Below are positions 6,934-13,896 of a stretch of 16,327 nt of DNA, piece by piece. The notes beneath the pieces were generated by a model that ran no database searches, was not told where the DNA came from, and worked only from the letters and a program-made list of their open reading frames with translations. The DNA is from CAIYMF01 sp943329595 (lineage in GTDB: Bacteria > Actinomycetota > Actinomycetes > S36-B12 > CAIYMF01), in assembly GCA_943329595.2 (NCBI GenBank), contig CALQEM020000054.1, positions 1 through 16,327 on the forward strand, in the 5' to 3' direction. The position numbers and the translations under genes are program-made. Position 1 is the first letter of the stretch. Each line of letters begins with the position of its first letter.

Positions 6934-8277
6934 TCAGCCAGTCATCATGCTCTCGAGTCTCGACGAGCGTGCCCAGTCGAACTGGCTGCGCGGCCTGAGG
7001 TTGAGGCGCTCGGATAGCAGCCCCTGAGCGAGGTTCAGCTGGCCCGACCGCAGCGCCGATTCAACCAGGGTGCGCTGCACTGCATCGCGCTGCGCGTGGC
7101 TGCCGCCGAACTCACCCACTCGACGCCTGACCGGCATCAGGCCCAGCAGCACGGCTTCGTAGTCGCCGCGCGCGAAGTCGACCAGGGCTTGGCACACCGG
7201 AATTCCGATCTCACGGGTCATACGCGCATTGGTCACGCTCGCAGCGGCCTCACTTACCCAGCGCCGACGGCTGTCGACAAGCCGCTGCGCCGCGGCGACG
7301 CGTCCCGACCCGACGAACGCCATCGTGGCGAACACGTCATTGAACGCGTAGTAGGGGGTCTGCATCACAGGAACCCACGAGTCGGCCAGCGCAGACCATC
7401 GCTCGCTCTCGACCCGCCCATCGAGCAGCAGCCGCCACAGGTAGCCCGCTGCGTCGAGCATCTCCATGGCGAGTCCCGCCGACTCGGCGTGGTGCAGGGT
7501 GCTGTCGTAGATCGCGAGCCCGCGCTCGACCTCCCCACCCTCGAGCAGGTACAGCGCGTAGTGCCACGAGTTGTGCACGTTAAGGAAGTTGCCGCGGATC
7601 CAGTCGTCACGGCGCTCGTCGAGGAAGCGGAGGCCCTCGTCGGCCATCCCGCGCATCTCATAGGAGTGCACCACCGCATGGATGCCCCACACGTCGAGCG
7701 GATCGGCTGCGACAGCGCCGAGCCCCACCTCTTCGGACCTCTCGTAGTGCCCAGACTCCTCGAGGCCGAACGCGTACATGCCGAGCATGAGCGCCCGGTG
7801 CGGGTCGTCGTCGTGCCATGCGGTCAGCGTTGCTCCGACTCGATCGCGCAGGGCCGTGGCGTCGCCGCAGAAGAAGTCGATCTGATGCCCCACCATGAGG
7901 GCGAGGGCGTCGCGTGGATAGTCGATGCTGACGTCGGCCAGCGCCGCGCCCGCACCGGACATGTCACCCGACAGCCACGCCGACGCGGCCTCCACATGCC
8001 CGCGCTCGCGCGGAGTCCAGCGCGACGGGTCGGCACTCGCCACGAAGTCGTCAAACACCACCCTCGCGGCCGCGGCATCGGCAGGCTCGGTGCCCAGCAG
8101 CCCTAGATAGGCCTCGAACACCCGGGGCATCGGCGCCGTGGGGTCGGCATCCACCGCCGCTGCGATCGAGTGACCGACCTCGGGCCGGAAGTGGAGCAGA
8201 TGGTCGAGAGCGCGGTCGTAGTGCGCCGCGCACTCCTCGTTCGCCGACATTGCGTTGCCGTGCGCGTCGTGACTCAT
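6934..8277 (-). CDS. TTC38-like tetratricopeptide-repeat protein
   Basis: This 447-residue soluble protein is close in length and pattern to TTC38, a TPR-repeat family shared by bacteria and animals with no settled biochemical role. Helical-repeat segments run through the whole chain. The best recognised stretch is in the middle: GIHAVVHSYEMRGMADEGLR, later LNVHNSWHYALYLLEGGEVE and LAIYDSTLHH, which carry the conserved His/Trp pattern of this family. No signal peptide or membrane segment is present. The start is ATG with GAGGGGAG ending 4 bases upstream (8282-8289), a strong ribosome site. TAGCCT on the minus strand (8332-8337) is a likely -10, giving a leader of roughly 45-50 bases. It is monocistronic in this window, converging with the pseudo-ABC gene and diverging from the AlgX-like gene. 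Its His-rich core makes a catalytic role conceivable, but none is shown. Confidence 0.85.
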   Translation of the reverse strand: MSHDAHGNAMSANEECAAHYDRALDHLLHFRPEVGHSIAAAVDADPTAPMPRVFEAYLGLLGTEPADAAAARVVFDDFVASADPSRWTPRERGHVEAASAWLSGDMSGAGAALADVSIDYPRDALALMVGHQIDFFCGDATALRDRVGATLTAWHDDDPHRALMLGMYAFGLEESGHYERSEEVGLGAVAADPLDVWGIHAVVHSYEMRGMADEGLRFLDERRDDWIRGNFLNVHNSWHYALYLLEGGEVERGLAIYDSTLHHAESAGLAMEMLDAAGYLWRLLLDGRVESERWSALADSWVPVMQTPYYAFNDVFATMAFVGSGRVAAAQRLVDSRRRWVSEAAASVTNARMTREIGIPVCQALVDFARGDYEAVLLGLMPVRRRVGEFGGSHAQRDAVQRTLVESALRSGQLNLAQGLLSERLNLRPRSQFDWARSSRLESMMTG

Positions 8278-8331
8278 GGCACTCCCCTCGAGACCGTCGC
8301 CAACCAGCCCGGTTCAGCAGTCGACTCCCCA

Positions 8332-8337
8332 AGGCTA
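8332..8337 (-). promoter_or_regulatory. Candidate -10 box of the TPR gene
   Basis: TAGCCT on the minus strand fits the actinobacterial TANNNT -10 consensus and lies about 55 bases ahead of the ATG, followed by the strong GAGGGGAG ribosome site. No clear -35 is present. Confidence 0.4.
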
Positions 8338-8520
8338 GGGCCACCTCAGCCGCTTCCGAGGTACGAAAGCAGTTCGTACGCGACGAACGCGCGCCACACT
8401 AGCGCGGGTCGAACCGGCGTGGCATGGCCGCAGAGGTCGCCTGCCAGCTGCCAGCAGTACACCAGTGAGCCGACCAAGGTCAGGAAGGAGGTGACTCCAC
8501 CGGTGCAGCATCCGCTGGCC

Positions 8521-8550
8521 CTACAGTTGCGCAACCTACAGCTGCGCAGA
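8521..8550. promoter_or_regulatory. Tandem palindromic element, possible operator
   Basis: CTACAGTTGCGCA (8521-8533) repeats as CTACAGCTGCGCA (8536-8548) with one change and a 15-base period. Each copy contains its own palindrome: GTTGCGCAAC (8526-8535, perfect) and CTGCGCAG (8542-8549, perfect). The spacing puts them 1.5 helical turns apart, about 45-70 bases ahead of the -10 box of the AlgX-like gene, a plausible activator or repressor position. Confidence 0.45.
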
Positions 8551-8591
8551 CTTCCGACAGCAAGGTCGAGGCTGCCCGCCCCTGAACCACC

Positions 8592-8597
8592 TAGGGT
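8592..8597 (+). promoter_or_regulatory. -10 box for leaderless AlgX-like mRNA
   Basis: TAGGGT matches TANNNT and is followed by exactly six bases before the GTG start at 8604. This spacing is typical of leaderless actinobacterial transcripts, where the start codon is the first transcribed codon. No strong ribosome binding site competes with this reading. Confidence 0.5.
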
Positions 8598-8603
8598 GGC
8601 GGC

Positions 8604-9572
8604 GTGAGCGAATCCGCCTTCGAGCCGATCGTGGAGCCCGTGTCGGAATCGCAGTGGCCGTCGGTCGGGTCGGTAAGCCCCGACCGGGTGGTCGTCGCGG
8701 GCCGCCGCTCGCGGCTGTTCCTCTTCGAGGGTTCCAACGACGAGTACGCGGGCTACTGCGACCCGACCAGGGCCTCGGCCGCAGACTCCTGGGTCTCGGT
8801 GCTCAGGGCGCGCGCCGCGCGACTGGCCCACCTCCCGCACCTCACCCTGATGGTGCCCAACAAGACGACGTGCCTGCCGCAGGACTTTCCGCTCCCTCGG
8901 GCGTCGGACACGACCTTCCTCTGGGCGCGCCTGCGGTCACTGTGCGTCGGCGACGCACGACTCCACTTCCCTACCGAACTGGTGGCACCAGACCGCAGGG
9001 CGGCCGGATGGGGTGACGGGTGGGGCCTGGTCAACTCGCACTGGTCGTCCTTCGGCGCAGCCTCCGCGGCGCTCGACGTGCTGTCACGCTTCACACTCCC
9101 CGGCCTACCGGTCACCTCGGTCGAGGGCCTCTCGGTGATAGGGGGCGACCTCGGACACCGATGGCCCGGACCGCCCCTGCTCGAGCAGTGGACCCGCAGG
9201 CTCGAGCTCGACCTCCCCGCGCCCCAGATTCTGCACGACAACGCCGATGGCGACCATGGAAGAGGAGTCGTGGGGCGCACCATCGAGTGGATATGTCCCG
9301 GGGCGGTCGTCGATGCCCGGCTACTCGTCGTGGGCAACTCATTTGCCGGCCCAGGATTACTCCAGAGCGAGTTGGTCTACTGGCTGTCGAGGGCCTTCCG
9401 ATCGTGCGTTTTTCTTCACACGGCCGACCTACCCGCCGACGCGCTGAGCCTGTTCGCGCCCGACGTGGTGCTCGTTCAGACCATCGAGCGCTTCCTGCCC
9501 ACCGTGCCCCAGGACACCGTCACGGTGGCCGAGCTCGACGCACAGCACCGAGCCGCGCGCGGCTCGAGATGA
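8604..9572 (+). CDS. AlgX/AlgJ-like SGNH-fold protein (putative polysaccharide O-acetylation)
   Basis: This 322-residue protein shows the layout of the AlgX/AlgJ SGNH domain, which transfers acetyl groups to exopolysaccharides. The entry strand GRRSRLFLFEG and the later LMVPNKTTCLPQDFP match family landmarks. The His motif, normally D-x-H-W followed by Gly-Ala, reads NSHWSSFGA (N144, H146), so the catalytic Asp is Asn. The nucleophile loop reads VVGNSFAG (S246), normally GDSF or GTSF, and the C-terminal DVVLVQTIERFL fits the last strand and helix. There is no signal peptide or membrane anchor, unlike the periplasmic family members, suggesting a cytoplasmic or non-catalytic role. GTG is chosen as start because a TAGGGT -10 lies six bases upstream. 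It stands alone between a TPR gene and a helicase, but a glycan group lies 3 kb downstream. The assignment rests on motif recognition; a diverged DltD-like or unknown SGNH role is possible. Confidence 0.72.
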   Translation: MSESAFEPIVEPVSESQWPSVGSVSPDRVVVAGRRSRLFLFEGSNDEYAGYCDPTRASAADSWVSVLRARAARLAHLPHLTLMVPNKTTCLPQDFPLPRASDTTFLWARLRSLCVGDARLHFPTELVAPDRRAAGWGDGWGLVNSHWSSFGAASAALDVLSRFTLPGLPVTSVEGLSVIGGDLGHRWPGPPLLEQWTRRLELDLPAPQILHDNADGDHGRGVVGRTIEWICPGAVVDARLLVVGNSFAGPGLLQSELVYWLSRAFRSCVFLHTADLPADALSLFAPDVVLVQTIERFLPTVPQDTVTVAELDAQHRAARGSR

Positions 9573-9583
9573 GCGGGCGAACG

Positions 9584-9614
9584 GAGGGTGGCGTCGGCCG
9601 GGCGTGACGCCCTC
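9584..9614. terminator. Bidirectional hairpin between AlgX-like and helicase genes
   Basis: GAGG and GGCGTC (9584-9595, interrupted by a short bulge) pair with GACGCC and CCTC (9606-9614) across a 10-base GC-rich loop. It lies between the two converging 3' ends and can form in either transcript. No U-tract follows. Confidence 0.5.
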
Positions 9615-9629
9615 GGCGCCGCCAGTGAG

Positions 9630-11399
9630 CTATCCCTTGTGGTGCATGACGCGGGCCTTGACCTTGCGCCCGCGCAGGCGCGTGGACTCAAGGGCGGTGA
9701 CAACGTCCTTGGCCCGCTTGCGAGGCACTTCCACGACCGAGAAGCGGTCAGCAATCTCGGTGATGCCGATTTCTCTGCCCTGCAGGCCCGTCTCATTAGC
9801 AATGGCGCCCACAAGGTCCTGCGGCCGAATGCCAGCCTCAGTGCCGAGGTTCAGCTGAACCCGCACCAGGTCGCCGCTCGGTGCGCCCTTCTTGCCGTGG
9901 CCGCCGGGCCGGTCGCTGCCGCGCTCCTTGGGGCGGTCGCCACCGCGATCCTTGGGGCGGTCGCCACCGCGGTCCTTGCGGTCTCCACCGCGGTCACCAT
10001 CGCGCTTAGGTCGATCACTCCCACGATCCTTAGAACGGTCGCCTGAGGGCGCCCGCTCATCAGGAATCTCAACCTCGGCCACGGGACCACCGGTTGCCTC
10101 ATGCGCGAGTCGCACGGCCGCGAGCGCGATCTCGACCACATCGTGGTCCTCGCTCAACGAGTCAACGACAGCGCGGAAGGTGTCGAGGTCGTCGGCCGCG
10201 AGTGATTGAATCAGCGCGGCGCGCGTCATTTCGAGCCGCCTAGTGTGGAGATCGGCCAGTGTCGGCAGCTTCTCGATCGGAATCCGTGTGCCCGTAACCC
10301 GCTCGATGGTCTTGATCATGCGGTGCTCGCGCGGCTCGGCCAGAGTGATGGCGACACCGGCCCGACCCGCACGCCCCACACGACCGATGCGGTGCACATA
10401 CGACTCCGTGGCGGAGGGCACGTCGAAGTTGATCACATGCGTCAGTGAGTCGACGTCGAGGCCGCGGGCGGCAACATCAGTGGCCACCACGAGGTCGGTC
10501 GCGCCCGAGCGCAGACGCTCGATGACACGCTCGCGCTGGTTCTGGTCGACGCCGCCGTGCAGCGCCGCGGCGCGGTAGCCCCGTCCGTTTAGCGTGTCGG
10601 TGAGGGTGTTCACCTCGTCGCGGGTGCGGCAGAACACCAGCGTCGCGGTGGGAGCCTCGATGTCGAGGATGCGCACCAGCGCCGCGGTCTTGTGGGCGCG
10701 CGCAACGACGTAGGCGGTCTGGCGCACTGCCGGGGCCTCGCCCTGGGCGATCGGCACGCGCTCGCTCTCGATGCGCACCGGCTTGTTGAGGTGCCTACTC
10801 GCGATCGAGTTGATTCGACTGGGCAACGTCGCCGAGAACAGCACCGTCTGCCGGCTCGACGGCGTTGCCTCGAGGATCGTCTCAAGGTCTTCTTGGAAGC
10901 CCATGTCGAGCATTTCATCGGCCTCATCGAGCACCACGATGCGAATGCCCTTGAGCGCAAGCGTTCCTCGTTTGATGTGATCGACTGCGCGCCCGGGCGT
11001 GGCGATCACCACGTCGACCCCGCGCTTGAGTTCGCGCAGCTGCCGCACGATGGGCTGACCGCCATAGATGGGTAGGCAGCGCACCTCGAGCTCGCGTCCG
11101 TAGCGATGCATGGCCTCCGACACCTGCATGCAGAGCTCACGCGTGGGCACCAGAACCAGGGCGCTCGGCTCGGCGGGCCGGTGGCCAGCCTTGAGGGACT
11201 GCAAGATGGGCAGCGCGAAGGCCGCAGTCTTGCCGGTACCGGTGGCAGCCTGAGCGAGCGCGTCGCGGCCGGCGAGCAGCACCGGGATGGCCTCCCGCTG
11301 AATCGGCGTGGGGCCCTCATAGCCCAGAGACGACAGAGCGTTCAGCAGCTCGTCGCGCAGTTCGAGGTCGGCGAAGGTCACATCATCAGGGTCAGACAT
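9630..11399 (-). CDS. deaD: DEAD-box ATP-dependent RNA helicase with DbpA-type RNA-binding domain
   Basis: This 589-residue helicase unwinds RNA in ribosome assembly or mRNA turnover, especially in the cold for CsdA/DeaD relatives. All core motifs are intact: the Q-motif (GYEGPTPIQREAIP), Walker A ATGTGKT, Ia PTREL, TPGR, VLDEADEMLDMGF, SAT in LFSATLP, then VFCRTRDE, ATDVAARGLD and HRIGRVGRAGRAG. After about residue 430 comes a low-complexity linker of GDRPKDRG-type repeats, rich in Arg, Asp and Gly. The final 80 residues (VRVQLNLGTEAGI through GRKVKARVMHH) match the DbpA RNA-binding domain. I chose the ATG at 11399, preceded by GGGGG, because the Q-motif begins only about 12 residues later. 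The frame continues upstream, but that part runs antisense through the next gene and has no family resemblance. It is divergently arranged with the ABM-like gene. Confidence 0.96.
   Translation of the reverse strand: MSDPDDVTFADLELRDELLNALSSLGYEGPTPIQREAIPVLLAGRDALAQAATGTGKTAAFALPILQSLKAGHRPAEPSALVLVPTRELCMQVSEAMHRYGRELEVRCLPIYGGQPIVRQLRELKRGVDVVIATPGRAVDHIKRGTLALKGIRIVVLDEADEMLDMGFQEDLETILEATPSSRQTVLFSATLPSRINSIASRHLNKPVRIESERVPIAQGEAPAVRQTAYVVARAHKTAALVRILDIEAPTATLVFCRTRDEVNTLTDTLNGRGYRAAALHGGVDQNQRERVIERLRSGATDLVVATDVAARGLDVDSLTHVINFDVPSATESYVHRIGRVGRAGRAGVAITLAEPREHRMIKTIERVTGTRIPIEKLPTLADLHTRRLEMTRAALIQSLAADDLDTFRAVVDSLSEDHDVVEIALAAVRLAHEATGGPVAEVEIPDERAPSGDRSKDRGSDRPKRDGDRGGDRKDRGGDRPKDRGGDRPKERGSDRPGGHGKKGAPSGDLVRVQLNLGTEAGIRPQDLVGAIANETGLQGREIGITEIADRFSVVEVPRKRAKDVVTALESTRLRGRKVKARVMHHKG
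9925..9993. repeat. In-frame 24-bp tandem repeat inside the helicase linker
   Basis: Two 24-base units (9925-9948, 9949-9972), identical except for the last base, are followed by a related 21-base unit (9973-9993). They encode repeated 8-residue DRGGDRPK-like segments of the disordered linker. Copy number could vary by slippage without breaking the frame. Confidence 0.8.
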
Positions 11400-11501
11400 G
11401 CCCCCATCGTCTCGCACCCACGATTGGTGTTCGTGGGCGGCAGGCGCCGCCGCTTCACAACCGTCTGAGATGGTGGAGGCACTCGACGATTGGGAGACCT
11501 G

Positions 11502-11807
11502 ATGAACCACGTACGCATTGCCGCCTACGACGTCCTCACTGGCACCTCTGCCGACGTGGTGACAGTTCTTCAAGCACCCGACGGGATGATCGAGATCTTC
11601 CGACAGCAGCCTGGCTTCCGCAGCTACACCGTTCTGGAAATCGATCCGATCACGATGATGTCCGTCAGCATCTGGGAGACGCACGAGGAGGCCGAGCTTG
11701 CGGTGCGGGCGGCTGCCGAATGGACTGCCACACACCTCGGTGCCCGAGTACACCGCACCGCGAACTACGTGGGCGACGCGCTGTTCTGGGAGGGCGTCGG
11801 CGCCTGA
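11502..11807 (+). CDS. Small dimeric alpha/beta-barrel protein, ABM-like
   Basis: This 101-residue protein looks like an antibiotic-biosynthesis-monooxygenase-type (ABM) ferredoxin-like barrel. It has a first strand (VRIAAYDVL), a long helix before QQPGFRSYTVLEID, a strand with SVSIWETHEEAELAVRAA, then AAEWTATHL. The phrase GF-x-SY followed by a W-x-T-x-E-E-A helix is typical of this fold. Members act as dimers, as cofactor-free oxygenases, haem-degrading enzymes or ligand-binding proteins; which applies here cannot be decided. The ATG at 11502 is used because GGGAG lies five bases upstream (11492-11496); a TTG four codons earlier lacks a site. It is transcribed away from the helicase (102-base gap) and ends about 50 bases from the broken hydrolase facing it. 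Confidence 0.75.
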   Translation: MNHVRIAAYDVLTGTSADVVTVLQAPDGMIEIFRQQPGFRSYTVLEIDPITMMSVSIWETHEEAELAVRAAAEWTATHLGARVHRTANYVGDALFWEGVGA

Positions 11808-11856
11808 CCTTTGGCACCGACCACTCGGACGCCCACCTCAGCGTGGGGTGTGGCCT

Positions 11857-12727
11857 TCAGCGGTCGAGCACGCCCCGCAGTTGCCTCACACACTGGTCGA
11901 ACGAGGCGGCAGCGAGTGAGAAGTGCCCCTGCCCATCGAGGATGGTCGCGCTGGTCGCTGCGACGTTGTCGCCGAGCCAGTGACCGTGCGCCGCCGGCAC
12001 CATGAGGTCGTCAGAGCCCTGCCACACGAACGTGGGGACTGTGATCGCGTCGAGGTCGAACCCCCATGGATTCATGAACGCCACGTCGTCGTCGAACCAG
12101 CCACCGATGCCGTTCGCCACCGAGAACCGCAATTGAGCGGCGAAGTGGTCGGCCACCTCCCCCGAGAGAAACGTCTGGGCGACGGGGTAGCAGGCTGTTT
12201 ATCTGCTCGATGACGTCAGCGCCCTGCTCAGTCACGAGGCCGTCAGCCGCCGCCATGAGGAAGGTCGAGAGTGCATCAGGTCCCGCGAGTACCGCCCCAA
12301 ACTCGTCGATGTTGTCCTGTCCCATTCCGGCAAGGAACTCGAGCCCGGCCGCGTCGAAGGGGGCCACTCCCGCGAAGCTAAGGGCTCCAGCGCATCGCTC
12401 TGGGAGCAGGGCCGCGTCAGCCGGAGCATGTGGCCCACCCCCGCTCCAGCCGAGGCTGACGAATCTCTCTGCCCCGAGGTGGTCGGCCACGGCGGCAGAT
12501 AGTTCGATGTTGTCAGCCACCGTTCGTCCGAGCCATCGGGTGCTCTCGCCGTAGCCCGGCCGAACAACGTGCGCCACCGTGAATCCCGCCGGGTGAGCAG
12601 CTCGCACGAGCTCAGGGGCGGTGGGCCCTGCCGCAGGTGTTCCGTGGTGATGCAGCAGGAGGTGGGGTGAGGAGCCGTCGACGAGCACCTCGACGACCGA
12701 GCCAGATGACAGCGAGAGTGCGACCAT
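11857..12727 (-). pseudogene. Alpha/beta hydrolase interrupted by one frameshift
   Basis: Two minus-strand frames together make one alpha/beta hydrolase of roughly 290 residues. The first (ATG at 12727) carries the oxyanion region LLLHHHGTPAAG, PGYGES and the nucleophile elbow LGWSGGG (S95), ending at EQINSLLP. The second carries GEVADHFAAQL, GGWFDDDVAFMNPWGFDL, WQGSDDLMVP (acid Asp) and GQGHFSL (catalytic His) to the stop at 11857. The frames join at the G-run 12184-12187 (C-run in the coding sense): one extra base, or two missing, gives the switch. An in-frame TAA at 12199-12201 closes the second frame upstream, so the crossover lies in a window of about 15 bases. As read, Ser is separated from Asp and His, so no active enzyme is made. 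A sequencing or assembly error in the homopolymer is the main alternative. The GGAGG ahead of the start is spaced too far (15 bases). Confidence 0.85.
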
Positions 12728-12776
12728 CGGCCATGTATGCGACCTCCGGCGTCCGCGCGCCCCCCACAGACGCGCG

Positions 12777-12782
12777 TAGGCT
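12777..12782 (+). promoter_or_regulatory. Candidate -10 box for the GT61-glf operon
   Basis: TAGGCT matches TANNNT and lies 37 bases ahead of the ATG at 12820, allowing a short leader that holds the purine-rich GGGGGTGAGGCGAGG ribosome region. It lies in the 92-base divergent gap facing the broken hydrolase. Confidence 0.4.
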
Positions 12783-12819
12783 GACGGCACGGGTTCGACC
12801 AACGGGGGTGAGGCGAGGC

Positions 12820-13896
12820 ATGCCGCGGTTTCACATCTCGTCGTGGGAAGAGGTCGCAGCCGACCATCCCGACCTGGTGGTGACCACCCGCCCGCCCGAT
12901 CACGGACTTTCACCGGTGAGCGTCGACGGCTCCCCCGCCCGAGAAAGCGGAGACGCGGTACTGCGACTACCCGGAGCTCTCGTGGGCCCGGTGGGGGTGT
13001 ACTTCGAGGACAGGCTCCTCCTGGACGCCGTTCACTACCTGCCCGACGTGTGGCGCACGACGAACTGGCTGCCGTTCCGGCTCGCCGAGGGTGACTGGGC
13101 CGAGCTCGACGAGCCAGACGCGACAGTCGTGGCCGGGCCGCTACTCTTCATCGACGCTGTCAACGGCCGGGCCAACTTCGGACACTTCGTACACGACTCG
13201 CTGGCCTATGCTCCCCTTCAACACCTGCTGGCCGCGGCCGGCCACGAGACGGCCGCGTTCGCGCCGGAATGGACATTCGAGTCGCAGCGGCGGCTCGCCA
13301 ACCTGTGCTTCCTCGGCCAGCGCGACCGTCCGTGGCACGCCTGGTATCAGTGCGACGATCTGTACGTAGCTCCACGCCAGTTTCGCATGGACAACCCGCC
13401 CGCTCCGCGGGACGTGCTTCCGCAGCGCTCCTGGGAGTGGCTTGCAGGCCGCATTCCCGAGTGCTCGGAGCACCGGGCCCTGCCACCCTCCGGCCCACCT
13501 GTGTACCTCACCCGCGACTGGGGGCACTTTGGTGAGGCCTCGGCGCCGCAAGACCGCAATTTCAGCAATGGCCCCGCCGTGGACCGAGTCGCCGCCGACC
13601 TGGGCTTCACGGCTATCGACTGCGCCTCAACACCGGTGCTCGACATCATCCGCGCGGTCGCGATGGCACCGGTTGTGGTCGGAGTGCACGGCGCCCAACT
13701 GGCTCACATTCTGTGGGCCAACAACGCTGCGAAGGTGGTGGAGTTGGAGGGCCCCGGGGGGTGCTGGCGCACCACGCGCGCCCTGGCCGCTGGAAGGGGG
13801 TTGGCGAGGAGGTCGGTCCGCGCCGCCTTCGAAGGGGAACGCGTCGTCCTGGACGTCGATGTCCTGAAGGCCGCCCTCACTGAGGCGCTCTCGTGA
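12820..13896 (+). CDS. Glycosyltransferase family 61 protein (DUF563)
   Basis: This 358-residue protein fits glycosyltransferase family 61, whose members add sugars during surface polysaccharide or glycan synthesis. The two family landmarks are clear: GRANFGHFVHDSL (residues 117-128) in the first half and VVVGVHGAQLAHILWA (285-300) in the second. Between them lies a VYLTRDWGHFGEASAPQDRNFSN segment leading to AADLGFTAID. No signal peptide or membrane segment is seen, in keeping with cytoplasmic transfer onto a lipid-linked acceptor. The ATG at 12820 is preferred, preceded by a purine-rich GGTGAGGCGAGG; an in-frame GTG at 12808 is possible. The stop overlaps the glf start as GTGA, so the two are coupled. 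With glf adjacent, UDP-galactofuranose is an attractive donor, but GT61 donors vary and this is inference. Confidence 0.85.
   Translation: MPRFHISSWEEVAADHPDLVVTTRPPDHGLSPVSVDGSPARESGDAVLRLPGALVGPVGVYFEDRLLLDAVHYLPDVWRTTNWLPFRLAEGDWAELDEPDATVVAGPLLFIDAVNGRANFGHFVHDSLAYAPLQHLLAAAGHETAAFAPEWTFESQRRLANLCFLGQRDRPWHAWYQCDDLYVAPRQFRMDNPPAPRDVLPQRSWEWLAGRIPECSEHRALPPSGPPVYLTRDWGHFGEASAPQDRNFSNGPAVDRVAADLGFTAIDCASTPVLDIIRAVAMAPVVVGVHGAQLAHILWANNAAKVVELEGPGGCWRTTRALAAGRGLARRSVRAAFEGERVVLDVDVLKAALTEALS

Larger units (their letters stand above)
8278..8603. other. Divergent intergenic region with two sets of dyads
   Basis: This 326-base gap separates the TPR gene from the AlgX-like gene. It holds the TPR promoter candidate, a perfect 7-bp inverted repeat GTACGAA-AGCAG-TTCGTAC (8361-8379), and a tandem pair of palindromic elements at 8521-8550. 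The last part carries the TAGGGT box of the AlgX-like gene. A weak minus-strand reading frame without a good start (8346-8477, 43 codons from TTG) crosses it; I do not annotate it as a gene. Confidence 0.6.

Noticed and set aside
11400..11753. Upstream extension of the helicase frame by 118 residues
   Set aside because: It lies antisense across the ABM-like gene, has no family resemblance and ignores the ATG with a G-rich ribosome site right before the Q-motif.
11832..11847. Short CCCAC/GTGGG stem between the ABM-like gene and the broken hydrolase
   Set aside because: Only five pairs with a six-base loop and no U-tract; expected by chance in such GC-rich DNA.
12637..12819. Extension of the GT61 frame upstream of 12820
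   Set aside because: It runs antisense into the hydrolase coding region and across the TAGGCT -10 box; the ATG at 12820 has a purine-rich ribosome region.
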